64,000 bases of DNA from Heliomicrobium undosum (GCF_009877425.1 NZ_WXEY01000004.1:186001-250000), one strand, 5' to 3'; shown: positions 52,257 to 62,381, counted from the first letter of the stretch. Notes: generated by a model from the letters alone, not told the origin. Numbers and translations: made by a program.

Positions 52257-55200
52257 ATGTCGAAAAAGGTCATGCGGTTTGTCCAAGTCTATCTGGAGCG
52301 ACAGATCAGCAGCGCCTTCAGCCGGGCCATCGAGGCGAGCAATCGCACCCAACCCATCGAGATCAGCGTCACCTCCTTCTGCGTGCACGAGTTGAAAGAG
52401 AAGACCAAGATCGAAGAGTTCCGCCAGGCCGTGCTCAACGCCGACCTGCTCTTCGTCGGCCACGTCTTTGTCGACGACATCGCTCGCACCATCGCCGACG
52501 TGATCCGCAAGGAAGGCCAGCAAGTCCCGACGGTTGTAGTCGTCAACGCCATGCCGGAACTGATGAAGCTGACCCGCATGGGCGGCTTCAAAATGGGCAG
52601 CGAACAGTCGAACGAATACATGAACATCATCAAGCGGTTCAAGAAGAACACGGACACAGAAGAGGCGCAAGGCAAAAAGTCCGGTCCGCCTATGAACACA
52701 GACGTAATGATGACCCTCGTTCGCACCGTGCCCAAGCTGTTAAAATACATACCGGGCAAAATGCAGGACCTGCGTTCCTACATGCTCTGCTACCTCTATT
52801 GGCTCAATGGCTCGCCGAAGAACCTGGGCAACATGGTGCTCATGCTGGCCAAGCAGTACTTTGCGCCGGAAGCGGACATCTCTTTTGACGCGCCTGTCGA
52901 GTACGCGGAAGAGGGGATCTACCATCCTGATTCGGACCGCTGGTTTACCAGCCGCGCCGAGTATGAGGAGTGGTACCGCCGCCACGCGCCGTCGGAACTG
53001 CGTGTCGGCTTGATCGTCCTGCGCACGAGCCTGCTCGCTGACAACCATGACCACTATGACGCCGTCATCCGCGCCCTTGAAGCGAAAGGCCTCGGCGTCG
53101 TCCCCGGCATTGCCAAAGGCCTCGACTACCGTCATGTAGTCGAGCACATGTTCATGGGCAAAGGCGACGTGCGCAAGGTCGACGGGGTGATTTCCCTCAC
53201 CTCCTTCAGCCTCGTCGGCGGTCCCGCCTCCAACGACGCCGAAAGCGCTGTCAAGGTCCTCTCCGCCCTCAGCGTGCCCTACCTGTCGGCCATCCCCCTC
53301 GAATTCCAGACCATCGACGAGTGGAAGTCCGACCTGTCGGGCCTCAACCCGGTCCAGGTGGCCTTGAACGTGGCCATCCCCGAACTGGACGGCCTCGTGG
53401 CCCCCACCGTCTACAGCGGCTATGCCGTCCACGGCGCCTCCAAGGCCATCCCCATTCCGGAACGGATCGAATTGCTGACCGAGCGGATGCGGCGCATGAT
53501 CCGGCTCCGCACCACAGCGAAGGCCGATAAAAAGCTGGGCATCGTCATCTTCAGCTTTCCGCCGGACAAGGGGAACGTGGGGACGGCGGCCTATCTCGAT
53601 GTCTTCAAGTCCCTCTACAACCTGCTCCGCCGCCTCGATGAAGAAGGGTACACGGTGGAGCTTCCCGAGAGCCCGGAAGCGCTGATCAAGATGATCGTCG
53701 ACGACGAGACGTCCATGCTGCCCTCGGCCAACCTGCATGTGGGCGGCCGCGTCACCGTCGAAGAATACGAGAAGATCAACCCCTACTGGAAACAGATCGC
53801 CGAGACCTGGGGACCGGCGCCGGGTGAACTGAATACGGACGGCCAAGACCTGCTCGTCTTCGGTCGCCGCCTCGGCAACGTCTTCATCGGCGTGCAACCC
53901 TCCTTCGGCTATGAGAGCGACCCCATCAAACTGCTCTTCACCCGCAACGCCTGTCCCCACCACGGCTTCGCCACCTTCTACCGCTGGCTCGACAAGGTCT
54001 ACCAGGCCGACGCGCTGCTCCACTTCGGCACCCACGGCGCCCTGGAGTTCATGCCCGGCCACCAGGTGGGGATGACCGAGTACTGCTGGCCTGACCGCCT
54101 GCTGGGTCCGGTGCCCAACTTCTATCTCTACAGCGTCAACAACCCCTCTGAGGCGACCATCGCCAAGCGGCGGAGCGCCGCCACCCTCGTCTCCTACCTG
54201 ACGCCGCCGGCTGAGAATGCCGGCCTCTACAAGGACCTGCGGGACCTGAAAGACCTGATCAGCATGTGGGGTGAAAACCGCCACAACGCCCGCGGCGAGT
54301 CCATCCTGGAGACGATCATCGAAAAAGTCCTGGCCCTGCACCTCGACAAGGATGTGCCGCTGACGAAGGAACCGGGCCAGGAGTTCATCGGCAAGCTCTA
54401 CGTCTACCTGACCGACCTGGAAAACCGCCTCATCCCGACGGGCTTACATATCCTCGGCGAAGCGCCCCATGCCCAGACGCTGGGCGACTACCTGTCGGCC
54501 ATCAGCTACTTCGACCGTCCGGAAAAGGGGATCCGCTCCCTGGCCGGTCTCGCCTCTGAGGCCATGGGCATCCCCTTCAGCGATCTGGAACGGCGCGCCG
54601 AACTCGGCGAACAGGCAGCGATTGAGAAGCTGGAAGTGGTGCGCCAAGCGGTGCAACATGGCGTCCAGAAGATGATCGCCGAGTTCCTCCAGAAAGATGA
54701 GCGCGGTCGCTTCAGCTTCCTGCGCGGCAAGGCGGAGACGCTCGCCGCCAAAGCGATGCAGGAATTCCTCCTCGACCGGACGCAGACCGGGTTGGAGGTC
54801 GACATCCCTGTGGCGGCCCGCACCTTCGTCTACCTGCAGGATGTGCTCAAGGACATCGTCCTGGCCGAAGAGGTCAACGGCCTGATCAAGGCCCTCGACG
54901 GCGAGTACATCAAGCCGGGACCGGGCGGAGACCCTGTGCGCAACCCGAAGACGCTGCCGACGGGGCACAACATCCATGCCCTCGATCCCCAGGCGATCCC
55001 CACCTCCGTCGCCGTCCGCGCCGGCCAGCGGGTCGCCGAGATGATGCTGCAAAAACTGTACGACGCCAATGGTGTCTACCCCGAGTCGATCGCCGTCGTC
55101 CTCTGGGGCACCGACAACATCAAGACCTACGGCGAAGGCATCGCCCAAGCCATGGCCTTGATGGGCATCAAACCGGTGCCGGACGATCTGGGCCGCATGA

Positions 55201-56150
55201 CCCGCCTGCGCCTCATCCCCCTCGAAGAACTGGGCCGGCCCCGCATCGACGTGGTCGTCACCGTCTCGGGCATCTTCCGCGACCTCTTCCAGAACCAGAT
55301 GGAACTCCTCGACGAGGCCGTCAAGACGGCTGCAGCCGCCGACGAGCCCCTTGAGATGAACTATATCCGCAAACACGCCCTAGCCCAGGCCAAGGAAATG
55401 AACATCCCCATCGAACAGGCCGCGACGCGCGTCTTCTCCAACGCGCCGGGCAGCTACGGCGGTAACGTCAACCAGATGGTCGAGAACAGCGCCTGGGAGG
55501 AAGCCGGCGAACTGGCCGACACCTTCATCAAGCGCAAGGGCTTTGCCTACGGCAAACAGGTGCGCGGCGAGGTGGCCGACGAGATTTACCGCTCCGCCCT
55601 CTCTAATGTGGACACGAGCTTCCAGAACGTGGACTCCTCCGAGGTGGGCATCGTCGACATCGACCACTACTACGAGTACCTGGGCGGTGTCTCAGCGGCC
55701 GTCAAGAGCATCCGCGGCGAGAAGCCCAATGTGCTCGTCGCCGATACAACGACACCGAAGGTGCAGATCCGCTACCTGGAAGAGATGGTTCGCTTCGAGA
55801 CGCGGACGAAGACCCTCAACCCCAAGTGGTATGAAGGCATGCTCAAGCACGGCTACGAAGGCGTTCGCGAGATTCAGTCCCGCGTCGACAACACCTTCGG
55901 CTGGAGCGCCACGACCGACGCCGTCGACAACTGGGTCTATGACGAGATCACTGACGTCTACATCACTGATGAGACGATGCGCAACCGCCTGAAGGAACTG
56001 AACGCCCACGCCCTGCGCGGAATCGTCCGCCGGCTCCTCGAGGCCAACCGCCGCGGCTTCTGGGAGGCAGACGATGAGAAGCTTGATAAATTGATGGAGA
56101 TCTACCAAGACATCGAGGATGAGATCGAAGGGGTCAGCGTTCCGGCTTAA
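52257..56150 (+). CDS. bchH: magnesium chelatase subunit H
   Basis: BchH is the large catalytic subunit that binds protoporphyrin IX and Mg. The 1297-residue protein has the CobN/Mg-chelatase architecture; MFMGKGDVRKVDG, HFGTHGALEFMPGHQVG and LWGTDNIKTYGEG are conserved family stretches in order. GGGGGGATAGCC precedes the ATG. No membrane segment; acts in the cytosol with BchID. It is followed by crtN after 58 bases. Confidence 0.98.
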   Translation: MSKKVMRFVQVYLERQISSAFSRAIEASNRTQPIEISVTSFCVHELKEKTKIEEFRQAVLNADLLFVGHVFVDDIARTIADVIRKEGQQVPTVVVVNAMPELMKLTRMGGFKMGSEQSNEYMNIIKRFKKNTDTEEAQGKKSGPPMNTDVMMTLVRTVPKLLKYIPGKMQDLRSYMLCYLYWLNGSPKNLGNMVLMLAKQYFAPEADISFDAPVEYAEEGIYHPDSDRWFTSRAEYEEWYRRHAPSELRVGLIVLRTSLLADNHDHYDAVIRALEAKGLGVVPGIAKGLDYRHVVEHMFMGKGDVRKVDGVISLTSFSLVGGPASNDAESAVKVLSALSVPYLSAIPLEFQTIDEWKSDLSGLNPVQVALNVAIPELDGLVAPTVYSGYAVHGASKAIPIPERIELLTERMRRMIRLRTTAKADKKLGIVIFSFPPDKGNVGTAAYLDVFKSLYNLLRRLDEEGYTVELPESPEALIKMIVDDETSMLPSANLHVGGRVTVEEYEKINPYWKQIAETWGPAPGELNTDGQDLLVFGRRLGNVFIGVQPSFGYESDPIKLLFTRNACPHHGFATFYRWLDKVYQADALLHFGTHGALEFMPGHQVGMTEYCWPDRLLGPVPNFYLYSVNNPSEATIAKRRSAATLVSYLTPPAENAGLYKDLRDLKDLISMWGENRHNARGESILETIIEKVLALHLDKDVPLTKEPGQEFIGKLYVYLTDLENRLIPTGLHILGEAPHAQTLGDYLSAISYFDRPEKGIRSLAGLASEAMGIPFSDLERRAELGEQAAIEKLEVVRQAVQHGVQKMIAEFLQKDERGRFSFLRGKAETLAAKAMQEFLLDRTQTGLEVDIPVAARTFVYLQDVLKDIVLAEEVNGLIKALDGEYIKPGPGGDPVRNPKTLPTGHNIHALDPQAIPTSVAVRAGQRVAEMMLQKLYDANGVYPESIAVVLWGTDNIKTYGEGIAQAMALMGIKPVPDDLGRMTRLRLIPLEELGRPRIDVVVTVSGIFRDLFQNQMELLDEAVKTAAAADEPLEMNYIRKHALAQAKEMNIPIEQAATRVFSNAPGSYGGNVNQMVENSAWEEAGELADTFIKRKGFAYGKQVRGEVADEIYRSALSNVDTSFQNVDSSEVGIVDIDHYYEYLGGVSAAVKSIRGEKPNVLVADTTTPKVQIRYLEEMVRFETRTKTLNPKWYEGMLKHGYEGVREIQSRVDNTFGWSATTDAVDNWVYDEITDVYITDETMRNRLKELNAHALRGIVRRLLEANRRGFWEADDEKLDKLMEIYQDIEDEIEGVSVPA

Positions 56151-56208
56151 AGCTCTCCTTCGTAATCGCGACAAAAAACGTTTGTTACAGGATAGGGGAG
56201 AATTTGGC

Positions 56209-57765
56209 GTGACACAAAAGACAAGGAACCACGGTAAAGTTGTCGTGGTCGGCGCCGGCGCCGGCGGCCTGAGCGCCGCTGTCCGCCTGGCCGCCCAAGG
56301 CTGGGATGTGACGGTGCTGGAAAAAGAACCGGCGCTCGGTGGACGTTTGAGCGCTGTTGAGGCGGACGGGTACACCATCGACATCGGGCCGACCATCCTG
56401 ATGATGAACGATGTCTTTGAACAGTTCTTCCAGGACCACGGGCGGGATATCCGCGATTACCTGGAACTCGTCCGCGTCGATCCGTGCTACCACCTGCATT
56501 TTACCGACGGGACCCGCCTGACCCCCTCCATCGATATGAAAGAACTCCTCGACGAGATCCGTTCCCTGAACCCTGATGATGTCGATGGCTACCTGCGCTT
56601 TCTCGCCCAGATCCACCGGCGCTACATGTACGCCCGCGAGCATTTCATCGAAAAGGCATTCGTCAAGCCCTCCGACTTCTTCAATCCGGAAACCCTGTCG
56701 GCCATGCTGCAGTTGAAGACCCTCAACAACATGTATGACGACATCGCCCGGTTCATCAAGGACGAGCGCCTGCGCATCGCCCTGACCTTCCAAGCCATCT
56801 ACCTGGGCATCTCGCCCTTTGACGCCCCCTCGATCTACACGCTGATCGCCTATGTGGAGCATGGCCTAAGCGGTGTCTGGTACCCGAAGGGCGGCATGAA
56901 CGCCATTGCCAAGGCGATGGCCCGTCTCCTCGGCGAGTTCGGCGGCGTCGTCCGCTGTAACGCCGAGGTCGCCCAGATCCGCATCGAAAACGGCCGCGCG
57001 CGCGGCGTCCGCCTCACCAGCGGCGAGGAGATCGCCGCCGACGTGGTCATCTCTAACGCCGACTTTCCCTACACCATGGAGAAGCTCGTCGAACCGGCCT
57101 ACAGGGGCAAATACACGCCGGAGAAGCTCTCGCGCATGGAGAACACGGTCGGCACCTTCATGCTCTACCTGGGTGTCAACAAGCGCTACGAAGACCTGCA
57201 TGTCCACAACATCTACTTTACGCCCGACTATAAAAAGAGCATGGACGAACTGTTCTCCGCGCGCATCCTGCCGGAGGATCCGGCCATGTACGTCTATTCG
57301 CCGACAAAATACGATGCAACGGTGGCCCCGCCGGGGAAAGAGGTCATCTATGTCCTCGTCCCGGTGCCGAACCTGGACAGCGGCATCGACTGGAAAAAAG
57401 AGACCGGTCGCTACCGCGAACTGGTCCTCAAAAAGCTGGAACGGTGGGGACTGACTGACCTGAGTCAGCATATCGAGTTTGAGCGCGTCTACACGCCGGA
57501 GACCTTCCAGAAGCGATTCAACGTCTACCGTGGCGCCTCCTTCGGCCTGGCGCCGACGCTCTTCCAGTCCGGTTACTTCCGCCCGAGCATCAAGTCGGAG
57601 AAGGTGAGCAACCTCTACTTCTCCGGCGCCAGCGTCCACCCCGGCGGCGGCGTCCCCGTCGTCCTCGTCTGCGGCAAGCTGGTCTCCGATCAGGTGATGA
57701 AAGACAGTGGCCTGGTCATGAAAAGCGGCCGCAATGCGGCCGCGGGGGTAGCGGCGACCTTTTAG
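56209..57765 (+). CDS. crtN: 4,4'-diapophytoene (dehydrosqualene) desaturase
   Basis: CrtN desaturates C30 diapophytoene to diaponeurosporene, the main carotenoid of heliobacteria. The 518-residue flavoenzyme has the FAD-binding N terminus VVVVGAGAGGLSAAVRLA and the C-terminal FAD motif near GASVHPGGGVPVV (carotenoid/phytoene-desaturase type). CrtM, the synthase, is not in this window. The start is GTG at 56209 behind AGGGGAG; a frame open to 56119 overlaps bchH and is rejected. It ends the photosynthesis run; a terminator follows. Confidence 0.94.
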   Translation: MTQKTRNHGKVVVVGAGAGGLSAAVRLAAQGWDVTVLEKEPALGGRLSAVEADGYTIDIGPTILMMNDVFEQFFQDHGRDIRDYLELVRVDPCYHLHFTDGTRLTPSIDMKELLDEIRSLNPDDVDGYLRFLAQIHRRYMYAREHFIEKAFVKPSDFFNPETLSAMLQLKTLNNMYDDIARFIKDERLRIALTFQAIYLGISPFDAPSIYTLIAYVEHGLSGVWYPKGGMNAIAKAMARLLGEFGGVVRCNAEVAQIRIENGRARGVRLTSGEEIAADVVISNADFPYTMEKLVEPAYRGKYTPEKLSRMENTVGTFMLYLGVNKRYEDLHVHNIYFTPDYKKSMDELFSARILPEDPAMYVYSPTKYDATVAPPGKEVIYVLVPVPNLDSGIDWKKETGRYRELVLKKLERWGLTDLSQHIEFERVYTPETFQKRFNVYRGASFGLAPTLFQSGYFRPSIKSEKVSNLYFSGASVHPGGGVPVVLVCGKLVSDQVMKDSGLVMKSGRNAAAGVAATF

Positions 57766-57826
57766 AAGTCCCAATCAGACGAGGAACCACAGACAAGGAA
57801 ACCACAAACGAATCATAATCATCAAA

Positions 57827-57853
57827 GGCTGCGATTGTTGTCGCGGCCTTTTT
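57827..57853 (+). terminator. intrinsic terminator after crtN
   Basis: GGCTGCGA pairs with TCGCGGCC (one T-G) around a 6-base loop and is followed by TTTTT. It closes the photosynthesis cluster. Confidence 0.82.
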
Positions 57854-57958
57854 CCATTGAGGGAGAAGGATTGCAATACGACCGTTGCAAAGCATCCCAT
57901 ACTTCTGCCCTGTCTTGTAAAATTAACACGAAAATTTTGCGCTGCAACCTTGTCCTCC

Positions 57959-57991
57959 CCGACAATTTTCTCTTGCGTCGATAGGTATAAT
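57959..57991 (+). promoter_or_regulatory. candidate Spo0A-dependent sigma-A promoter of spoIIE
   Basis: CCGACA (-35) and TATAAT (-10, 57986-57991) are separated by 21 bases, the wide spacing seen in Bacillus spoIIE and spoIIG promoters. TTGTCGG on the reverse strand at the -35 and CGTCGAT between the two hexamers each match the 0A box TGTCGAA at five of seven positions. The ATG at 57990 lies inside the -10, so translation must start further down. Confidence 0.5.
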
Positions 57992-58034
57992 GGAAAAAGA
58001 TACCAAATGGCGAAGGCGAAACGGGGGATCAAGA

Positions 58035-60788
58035 TTGTGGGATGAGCCGAAAGTTTATCCTTTTCGTCGGGAACGGATCCCAGCGCGTGATGAAGGCAAA
58101 GGGAAAAAAAGCGGATGGTTCTCCTGGTTCGGCAAGATTGCCGCTTTAGCGGCCCCAGGCGCATGGTTGACGCCAGGACGACTGCGAAGAGAGACCCGGC
58201 CGGCAGCGGCTGGTCCCAAAGTCCTTGACGGGTTTAGCGAAAAAAGGGGGGACACTGCCCGCCCGAAGGTTACGGCTGGCCTTTCGTCATCTCTCAAGGC
58301 CGTAACGGGCAAGATGACCCAATCGGCCGGAGTGGCGCTGCACAACGTCAATTCCCTGTCAGCCGCGCTCGGCAAAGCATGGCGGGAAGGGATGTCTTTC
58401 AGCCGGGACATCCGCGTCTGGCTCTGGTGGATCGGCATCTTCCTGCTGGCGCGAGGAACCCTGCTAGGCGGCCTGGCGGCAGCCGCCCCGGCGGCGCTGG
58501 CGGTGACAGCGGCGCGCCGGCCCGGGATGTTGCTTTGGAGTGTCACTGCAGCGGCGGCAGGATGGTATACGGGGCGGTTTTCCCCGGAAATGGCGGCCCT
58601 TTCCCAAGACCCTCTCGGCGTGCGCCCGATCATACAACTGGCGGCATGGCTGTCCGTCGCCGCCGTCACAACGATTGTCGCCCGTCGGCGCAATCCATCG
58701 GCTACCATGCTCGCTGTTATGACCGCCTTGACGATCTGGGCGGTGGAAGGCGCAGCGGTGGCATGGATGACCCCCTCCCTTTACAGCGGTGTGCTGGTCA
58801 CCTTTGAGGGGCTTTTTGCCGCTGTTGCCGTCGTCATCATGGCCACAGCAGAAAACACGCTGGAAGCGCCGACGGGGCGGACCTGGAACCGGGACGAACA
58901 GGCATGCCTGGTGGTCCTTGGCCTGCTCTTCTTGCTGGGCTTTCCCCAGGAACCGCTGTTCGGCCTTACCCTGCCGGGGATCGTCGCCAAATTCTGCGTG
59001 CTCCTTGCGGCATACGCGATCGGACCTGGCGCAGGCGCCGCCGGCGGCGTCGCGATCGGACTGCTCCCGCCGCTGGCAATCTTCGGCGCGCCGTCATCGT
59101 TGGCCCTCCTGGCCCTCTCCGGGCTGTTGGCCGGCTTGTTTCGCCCCTGGGCGAAACCGGGTGTGATCGGCGGTTTCCTATCGGGTCACCTGCTGCTTTC
59201 CATTTATATGTCCAATTCCCAGGATGTGCGGTCACTGCTGTTGGAAGCGGCGATCGCCGGCCTGCTCCTCATCGTCTGGCCGTCCGGTTGGGTGCAGCGT
59301 CTGCGCCAGCGCCTGTCTGCCCGAAAAAAGGAGTTTGTCCTACCGGAACCGGCCGTTCCGGTCAGCGCAAAGATCGACGAAATGGGCCGCATGATCGGGC
59401 AGATGGCCGTCACCTTCGATGAGATGGCAGAGCCGGCGCCTGCGCCGGGAGACAAGCCCTGGGAGCCGATCCTGCTAGCGATCGCTGAACGGGTGTGCAA
59501 GCCCTGTCCGAGTTATGGGCTATGTTGGGAACGGGATGCCGAGCGGACGCGGCAATACCTGAACGAAATCCTCCAACAGGTGGAGGAGAAAGGCCAGGTG
59601 ACGGCCAAATCGTTGACGCCTCAACTGGCTCGCCGCTGCGCCCGCCTGGCTGAACTGTCAGCCACCATCGGATGCCTGTTGGAGACGGTGGAAGTGGATC
59701 GTTACTGGCGGCGCAGGCTCAGCGAAGGAAGGCATCTCGTCAGCGCCCACTTCCGGGGACTGGCGGGATGGATGACATCGCTCGCCCACGACCTGGAGCA
59801 TGCATCGCCGCCGGAAAAAAGAGGGGAACGGCTGGCCAAGGCGCTGGAGGAGCGCGGCTTCCGCCTCAAGGCGCTCAAAGAGCACGGCGAGGGCGAACAT
59901 TGGCGGATATATGTGGAAGGCGGCGGCTGCTCCGGCACATGGCCTTGCGCGGAACATGCCGCAGCAACTGCCGCAGAGGTGCTCGGTCAAACCTTTATCG
60001 TCGGCAAGTCCGACTGCCGCAGCGGCGCCCCCGGCCGGTGCGCCTTCAGCCTGATCCCTGTCCGGCCCTATGGCATTCAGATCGGCGTGGCCCAGGCCGC
60101 CCGCCACGGCAGCGCCGTCAGTGGCGACACGGTCGGCCGATGGGAAGCGCCGGCATCGCGGATGGTCGTCTCCCTCAGCGACGGTTCAGGCGTTGGGCCG
60201 CGGGCCGCCCGTGAAAGCAGCGCCACCCTGTCATTGCTCGAACACCTTTGCCGTATGGGCATTCATCCGGGGGAGGCCTTGCGGTCTGTGAACGCCCTGG
60301 TCGCATTGGCCACAGAAGAGGAGTCTTTCGCCACAGTCGACATGGCCGTCATCGACCTGGCGTCGGCCGAGGCGGAGATCTTCAAACTCGGCGCAGCGGC
60401 CAGTTACCTCAAGCGAGGGCGGCGCGTGCAGGTTCTCCGGCAGTCCTCGCTGCCGCTGGGGATTCTAAAAAACGTGGAAGTGGAATCGCTCAGTGTGGCC
60501 ATGCTGCCGGGCGACCGCCTGATCCTCGTCAGCGACGGCATCGTCGAGGCAAATCGTCCGGGCGCCGACGGGGGAGCAAAGGCCCGCCGCGGCCGCAGCA
60601 ACGGCGAAAGCCTGGCGGGCGAAGGTTCTGACTGGCTGGCCAACTGGCTGGAGCGCGATGCCACCGCTGATCCGCAGGCCCTGGCCGACCTGATCCTCCT
60701 GGAGGCGATCCGCCTGGGCGGAGGCAAGGCGCGGGATGACTGCAGTGTTGTCGTCGCCGCCCTATCGGGAAGAGAGGAAAGGGGATAA
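58035..60788 (+). CDS. spoIIE: stage II sporulation protein E (membrane PP2C phosphatase)
   Basis: SpoIIE dephosphorylates SpoIIAA-P to release sigma-F in the forespore and helps form the polar septum. The protein has a basic N-terminal region and about ten membrane segments (residues ~110-430). A central regulatory region includes two CxxCxxxxxC-like clusters (CKPCPSYGLC). The C-terminal PP2C domain carries SLSDGSGVGPRA, LGAAASYLKRG and LILVSDGIVEAN. I prefer the TTG at 58035 (917 residues), preceded by GGGGGA, because the ATG at 57990 overlaps the promoter -10. The DGSGVG motif replaces the usual DGMGxG. tilS follows after 163 bases. Confidence 0.94.
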   Translation: MWDEPKVYPFRRERIPARDEGKGKKSGWFSWFGKIAALAAPGAWLTPGRLRRETRPAAAGPKVLDGFSEKRGDTARPKVTAGLSSSLKAVTGKMTQSAGVALHNVNSLSAALGKAWREGMSFSRDIRVWLWWIGIFLLARGTLLGGLAAAAPAALAVTAARRPGMLLWSVTAAAAGWYTGRFSPEMAALSQDPLGVRPIIQLAAWLSVAAVTTIVARRRNPSATMLAVMTALTIWAVEGAAVAWMTPSLYSGVLVTFEGLFAAVAVVIMATAENTLEAPTGRTWNRDEQACLVVLGLLFLLGFPQEPLFGLTLPGIVAKFCVLLAAYAIGPGAGAAGGVAIGLLPPLAIFGAPSSLALLALSGLLAGLFRPWAKPGVIGGFLSGHLLLSIYMSNSQDVRSLLLEAAIAGLLLIVWPSGWVQRLRQRLSARKKEFVLPEPAVPVSAKIDEMGRMIGQMAVTFDEMAEPAPAPGDKPWEPILLAIAERVCKPCPSYGLCWERDAERTRQYLNEILQQVEEKGQVTAKSLTPQLARRCARLAELSATIGCLLETVEVDRYWRRRLSEGRHLVSAHFRGLAGWMTSLAHDLEHASPPEKRGERLAKALEERGFRLKALKEHGEGEHWRIYVEGGGCSGTWPCAEHAAATAAEVLGQTFIVGKSDCRSGAPGRCAFSLIPVRPYGIQIGVAQAARHGSAVSGDTVGRWEAPASRMVVSLSDGSGVGPRAARESSATLSLLEHLCRMGIHPGEALRSVNALVALATEEESFATVDMAVIDLASAEAEIFKLGAAASYLKRGRRVQVLRQSSLPLGILKNVEVESLSVAMLPGDRLILVSDGIVEANRPGADGGAKARRGRSNGESLAGEGSDWLANWLERDATADPQALADLILLEAIRLGGGKARDDCSVVVAALSGREERG

Positions 60789-60880
60789 GGGGTTTGTAGG
60801 GCTGATTTTTCGGAGAAGATAAGGACTAGGCGAATTTCGCCGGAGCGGGCAGGGAAACGTGAATCCATGTAGAAAGTAAC

Positions 60881-60902
60881 CACATACGATACACATACGA
60901 TA
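60881..60902 (+). repeat. two tandem copies of an 11-bp sequence
   Basis: CACATACGATA is repeated directly twice in the gap between spoIIE and tilS. A partial CCGGTAA repeat follows at about 60905 and 60917. No function is evident. Confidence 0.6.
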
Positions 60903-60951
60903 ACCGGTAAAGATAGCCGGTAATAAAACCAACGCCAGCAGGGTGACCCGA

Positions 60952-62355
60952 TTGCTTGATCGATTTCTCCAAACGCTCCACCGGCGCCAACTGATCGAAC
61001 CGCAACAGCGCGTGCTTATCGCCGTATCCGGCGGCATCGACTCGATCAGTCTGTTGTTGTTGTTTCATCAAGCGGCGCCGCAACTGGACCTGAAACTATC
61101 GGTGGCCCATTACCACCACGGGCTGCGCGGGGAAGCTGCCGATGGTGACGAAGCTTTTGCGGCTGCGCTGGCCGGAAGGCTGGGGCTTCCCTTTTACCGG
61201 GAGCGGGCGCCGGAAGAATGGTGGACGCGGGAGCCGGGGACAAAAATGGAGGCCGCGCGGCGTCTGCGCTATGATTTTTTGGGGCGCGTCGCGAAAGCCG
61301 CCGACGCTGACCGGATTGCCCTGGGCCATCATGCCGACGACCAGGTGGAAACGGTTTTGTTCCATTTCTTGCGCGGCAGCGGTCTGCGCGGATTGGCGGG
61401 CATGCCGATCCGGCGCGGCCCTTACATCCGGCCGCTGCTTACCTTTCGACGGGCCGAATTGGAGGCCTTTCTCCAGGCGGAGCGACAGGAATGGCGTCAC
61501 GACGCCAGCAATGACTCCACCCTCTACACGCGCAACCGGATCCGCCATGGTCTGATCCCGTTGTTGCATGACTATAATCCACGTTTTGCCGAGGCCATCG
61601 GACGCACAAGCCGCCTCTGCGTCGATGACGCCGACTACCTGGACGAGGTGACCAGCCGGGAATTGGCCCGGCTGACGAACGAAGAGGGACTCGATGCCAA
61701 AGGTCTGGAAGCGTTGCCCATGGCCATCCGCCGACGTGTTCTGCGCCGCTATATCGAAGCAGGGACGGGGATTCCCGACCTGACGCCCGGCTTTGAAAAA
61801 ACAGAGGCGATGCTGCAACGACTGACCGAGCGGGGCGGCAAAAGCGGGCCTGTCGACCAGGCCGGCGGACACACCCTTGTCAGTGAAGCCGGCCGGCTTC
61901 GCCTCTACAAGGACCTCCCTTGGAAGGCAGACGACGGCTTTTGCCGTCCCTTGCCGGAGCCTGGCGAGCCGGGGCGTTGGCAGTCGGTCGCGGTGCCCGA
62001 GGGCGGCGGGAGGATGCGCATCGCCAGATGGAATCGCATCGATGATAGGGACCCACTGGAACCGGGTGAACGTGAAATCTGCCTCAAACCATCCATATCG
62101 GCCCTCGGTCCCCTGGTCATCCGCAGTCGGAGACCGGGCGATTGGTTTTACCCCGCTGGAGGGGCGGGGAGAAAGAAAGTCAAAGACTACCTCATCGACC
62201 AAAAGGTGCCCCGGAGTATCAGACAGAAGATCCCCTTATTGACAGCAGGAGAGGAGGTACTCTGGATCATCGGATATCGACCCGACCGCCGTTTTCTCTC
62301 AACCGCAGCGACAACCCCCATCATCGTGCTTCGTTGGCAAGGCAAAAGTATTTGA
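60952..62355 (+). CDS. tilS: tRNA(Ile)-lysidine synthase
   Basis: TilS converts the wobble C of tRNA-Ile2 (CAT) to lysidine so that it reads AUA as Ile. The 467-residue protein has the PP-loop motif AVSGGIDSISL near residue 24, then RRLRYDFL and ALGHHADDQVET, and the C-terminal substrate domain ending near IRSRRPGDWFYP. The start is probably TTG at 60952, since AGGGTGA lies just upstream; the GTG at 60943 lacks a site. In Bacillus hprT follows, but here the next gene is ftsH. Confidence 0.96.
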   Translation: MLDRFLQTLHRRQLIEPQQRVLIAVSGGIDSISLLLLFHQAAPQLDLKLSVAHYHHGLRGEAADGDEAFAAALAGRLGLPFYRERAPEEWWTREPGTKMEAARRLRYDFLGRVAKAADADRIALGHHADDQVETVLFHFLRGSGLRGLAGMPIRRGPYIRPLLTFRRAELEAFLQAERQEWRHDASNDSTLYTRNRIRHGLIPLLHDYNPRFAEAIGRTSRLCVDDADYLDEVTSRELARLTNEEGLDAKGLEALPMAIRRRVLRRYIEAGTGIPDLTPGFEKTEAMLQRLTERGGKSGPVDQAGGHTLVSEAGRLRLYKDLPWKADDGFCRPLPEPGEPGRWQSVAVPEGGGRMRIARWNRIDDRDPLEPGEREICLKPSISALGPLVIRSRRPGDWFYPAGGAGRKKVKDYLIDQKVPRSIRQKIPLLTAGEEVLWIIGYRPDRRFLSTAATTPIIVLRWQGKSI

Positions 62356-62381
62356 TTAGGCAGTTCTTCCTGTGCTACAAT
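62352..62381 (+). promoter_or_regulatory. sigma-A-like promoter of ftsH
   Basis: TTGATT and TACAAT are separated by 18 bases, and TGC before TACAAT gives an extended -10. It overlaps the tilS stop region; ftsH begins 101 bases further on. Confidence 0.6.

Noticed and set aside
57990-58034. ATG start of spoIIE at 57990.
   Set aside because: It overlaps the TATAAT -10 element and has no ribosome site; still possible if transcription begins further upstream.
60883-60902. CATACGATA twice, fitting the sigma-K -10.
   Set aside because: No AC lies at the required 16-17 bases upstream of either copy; treated as a short tandem repeat.
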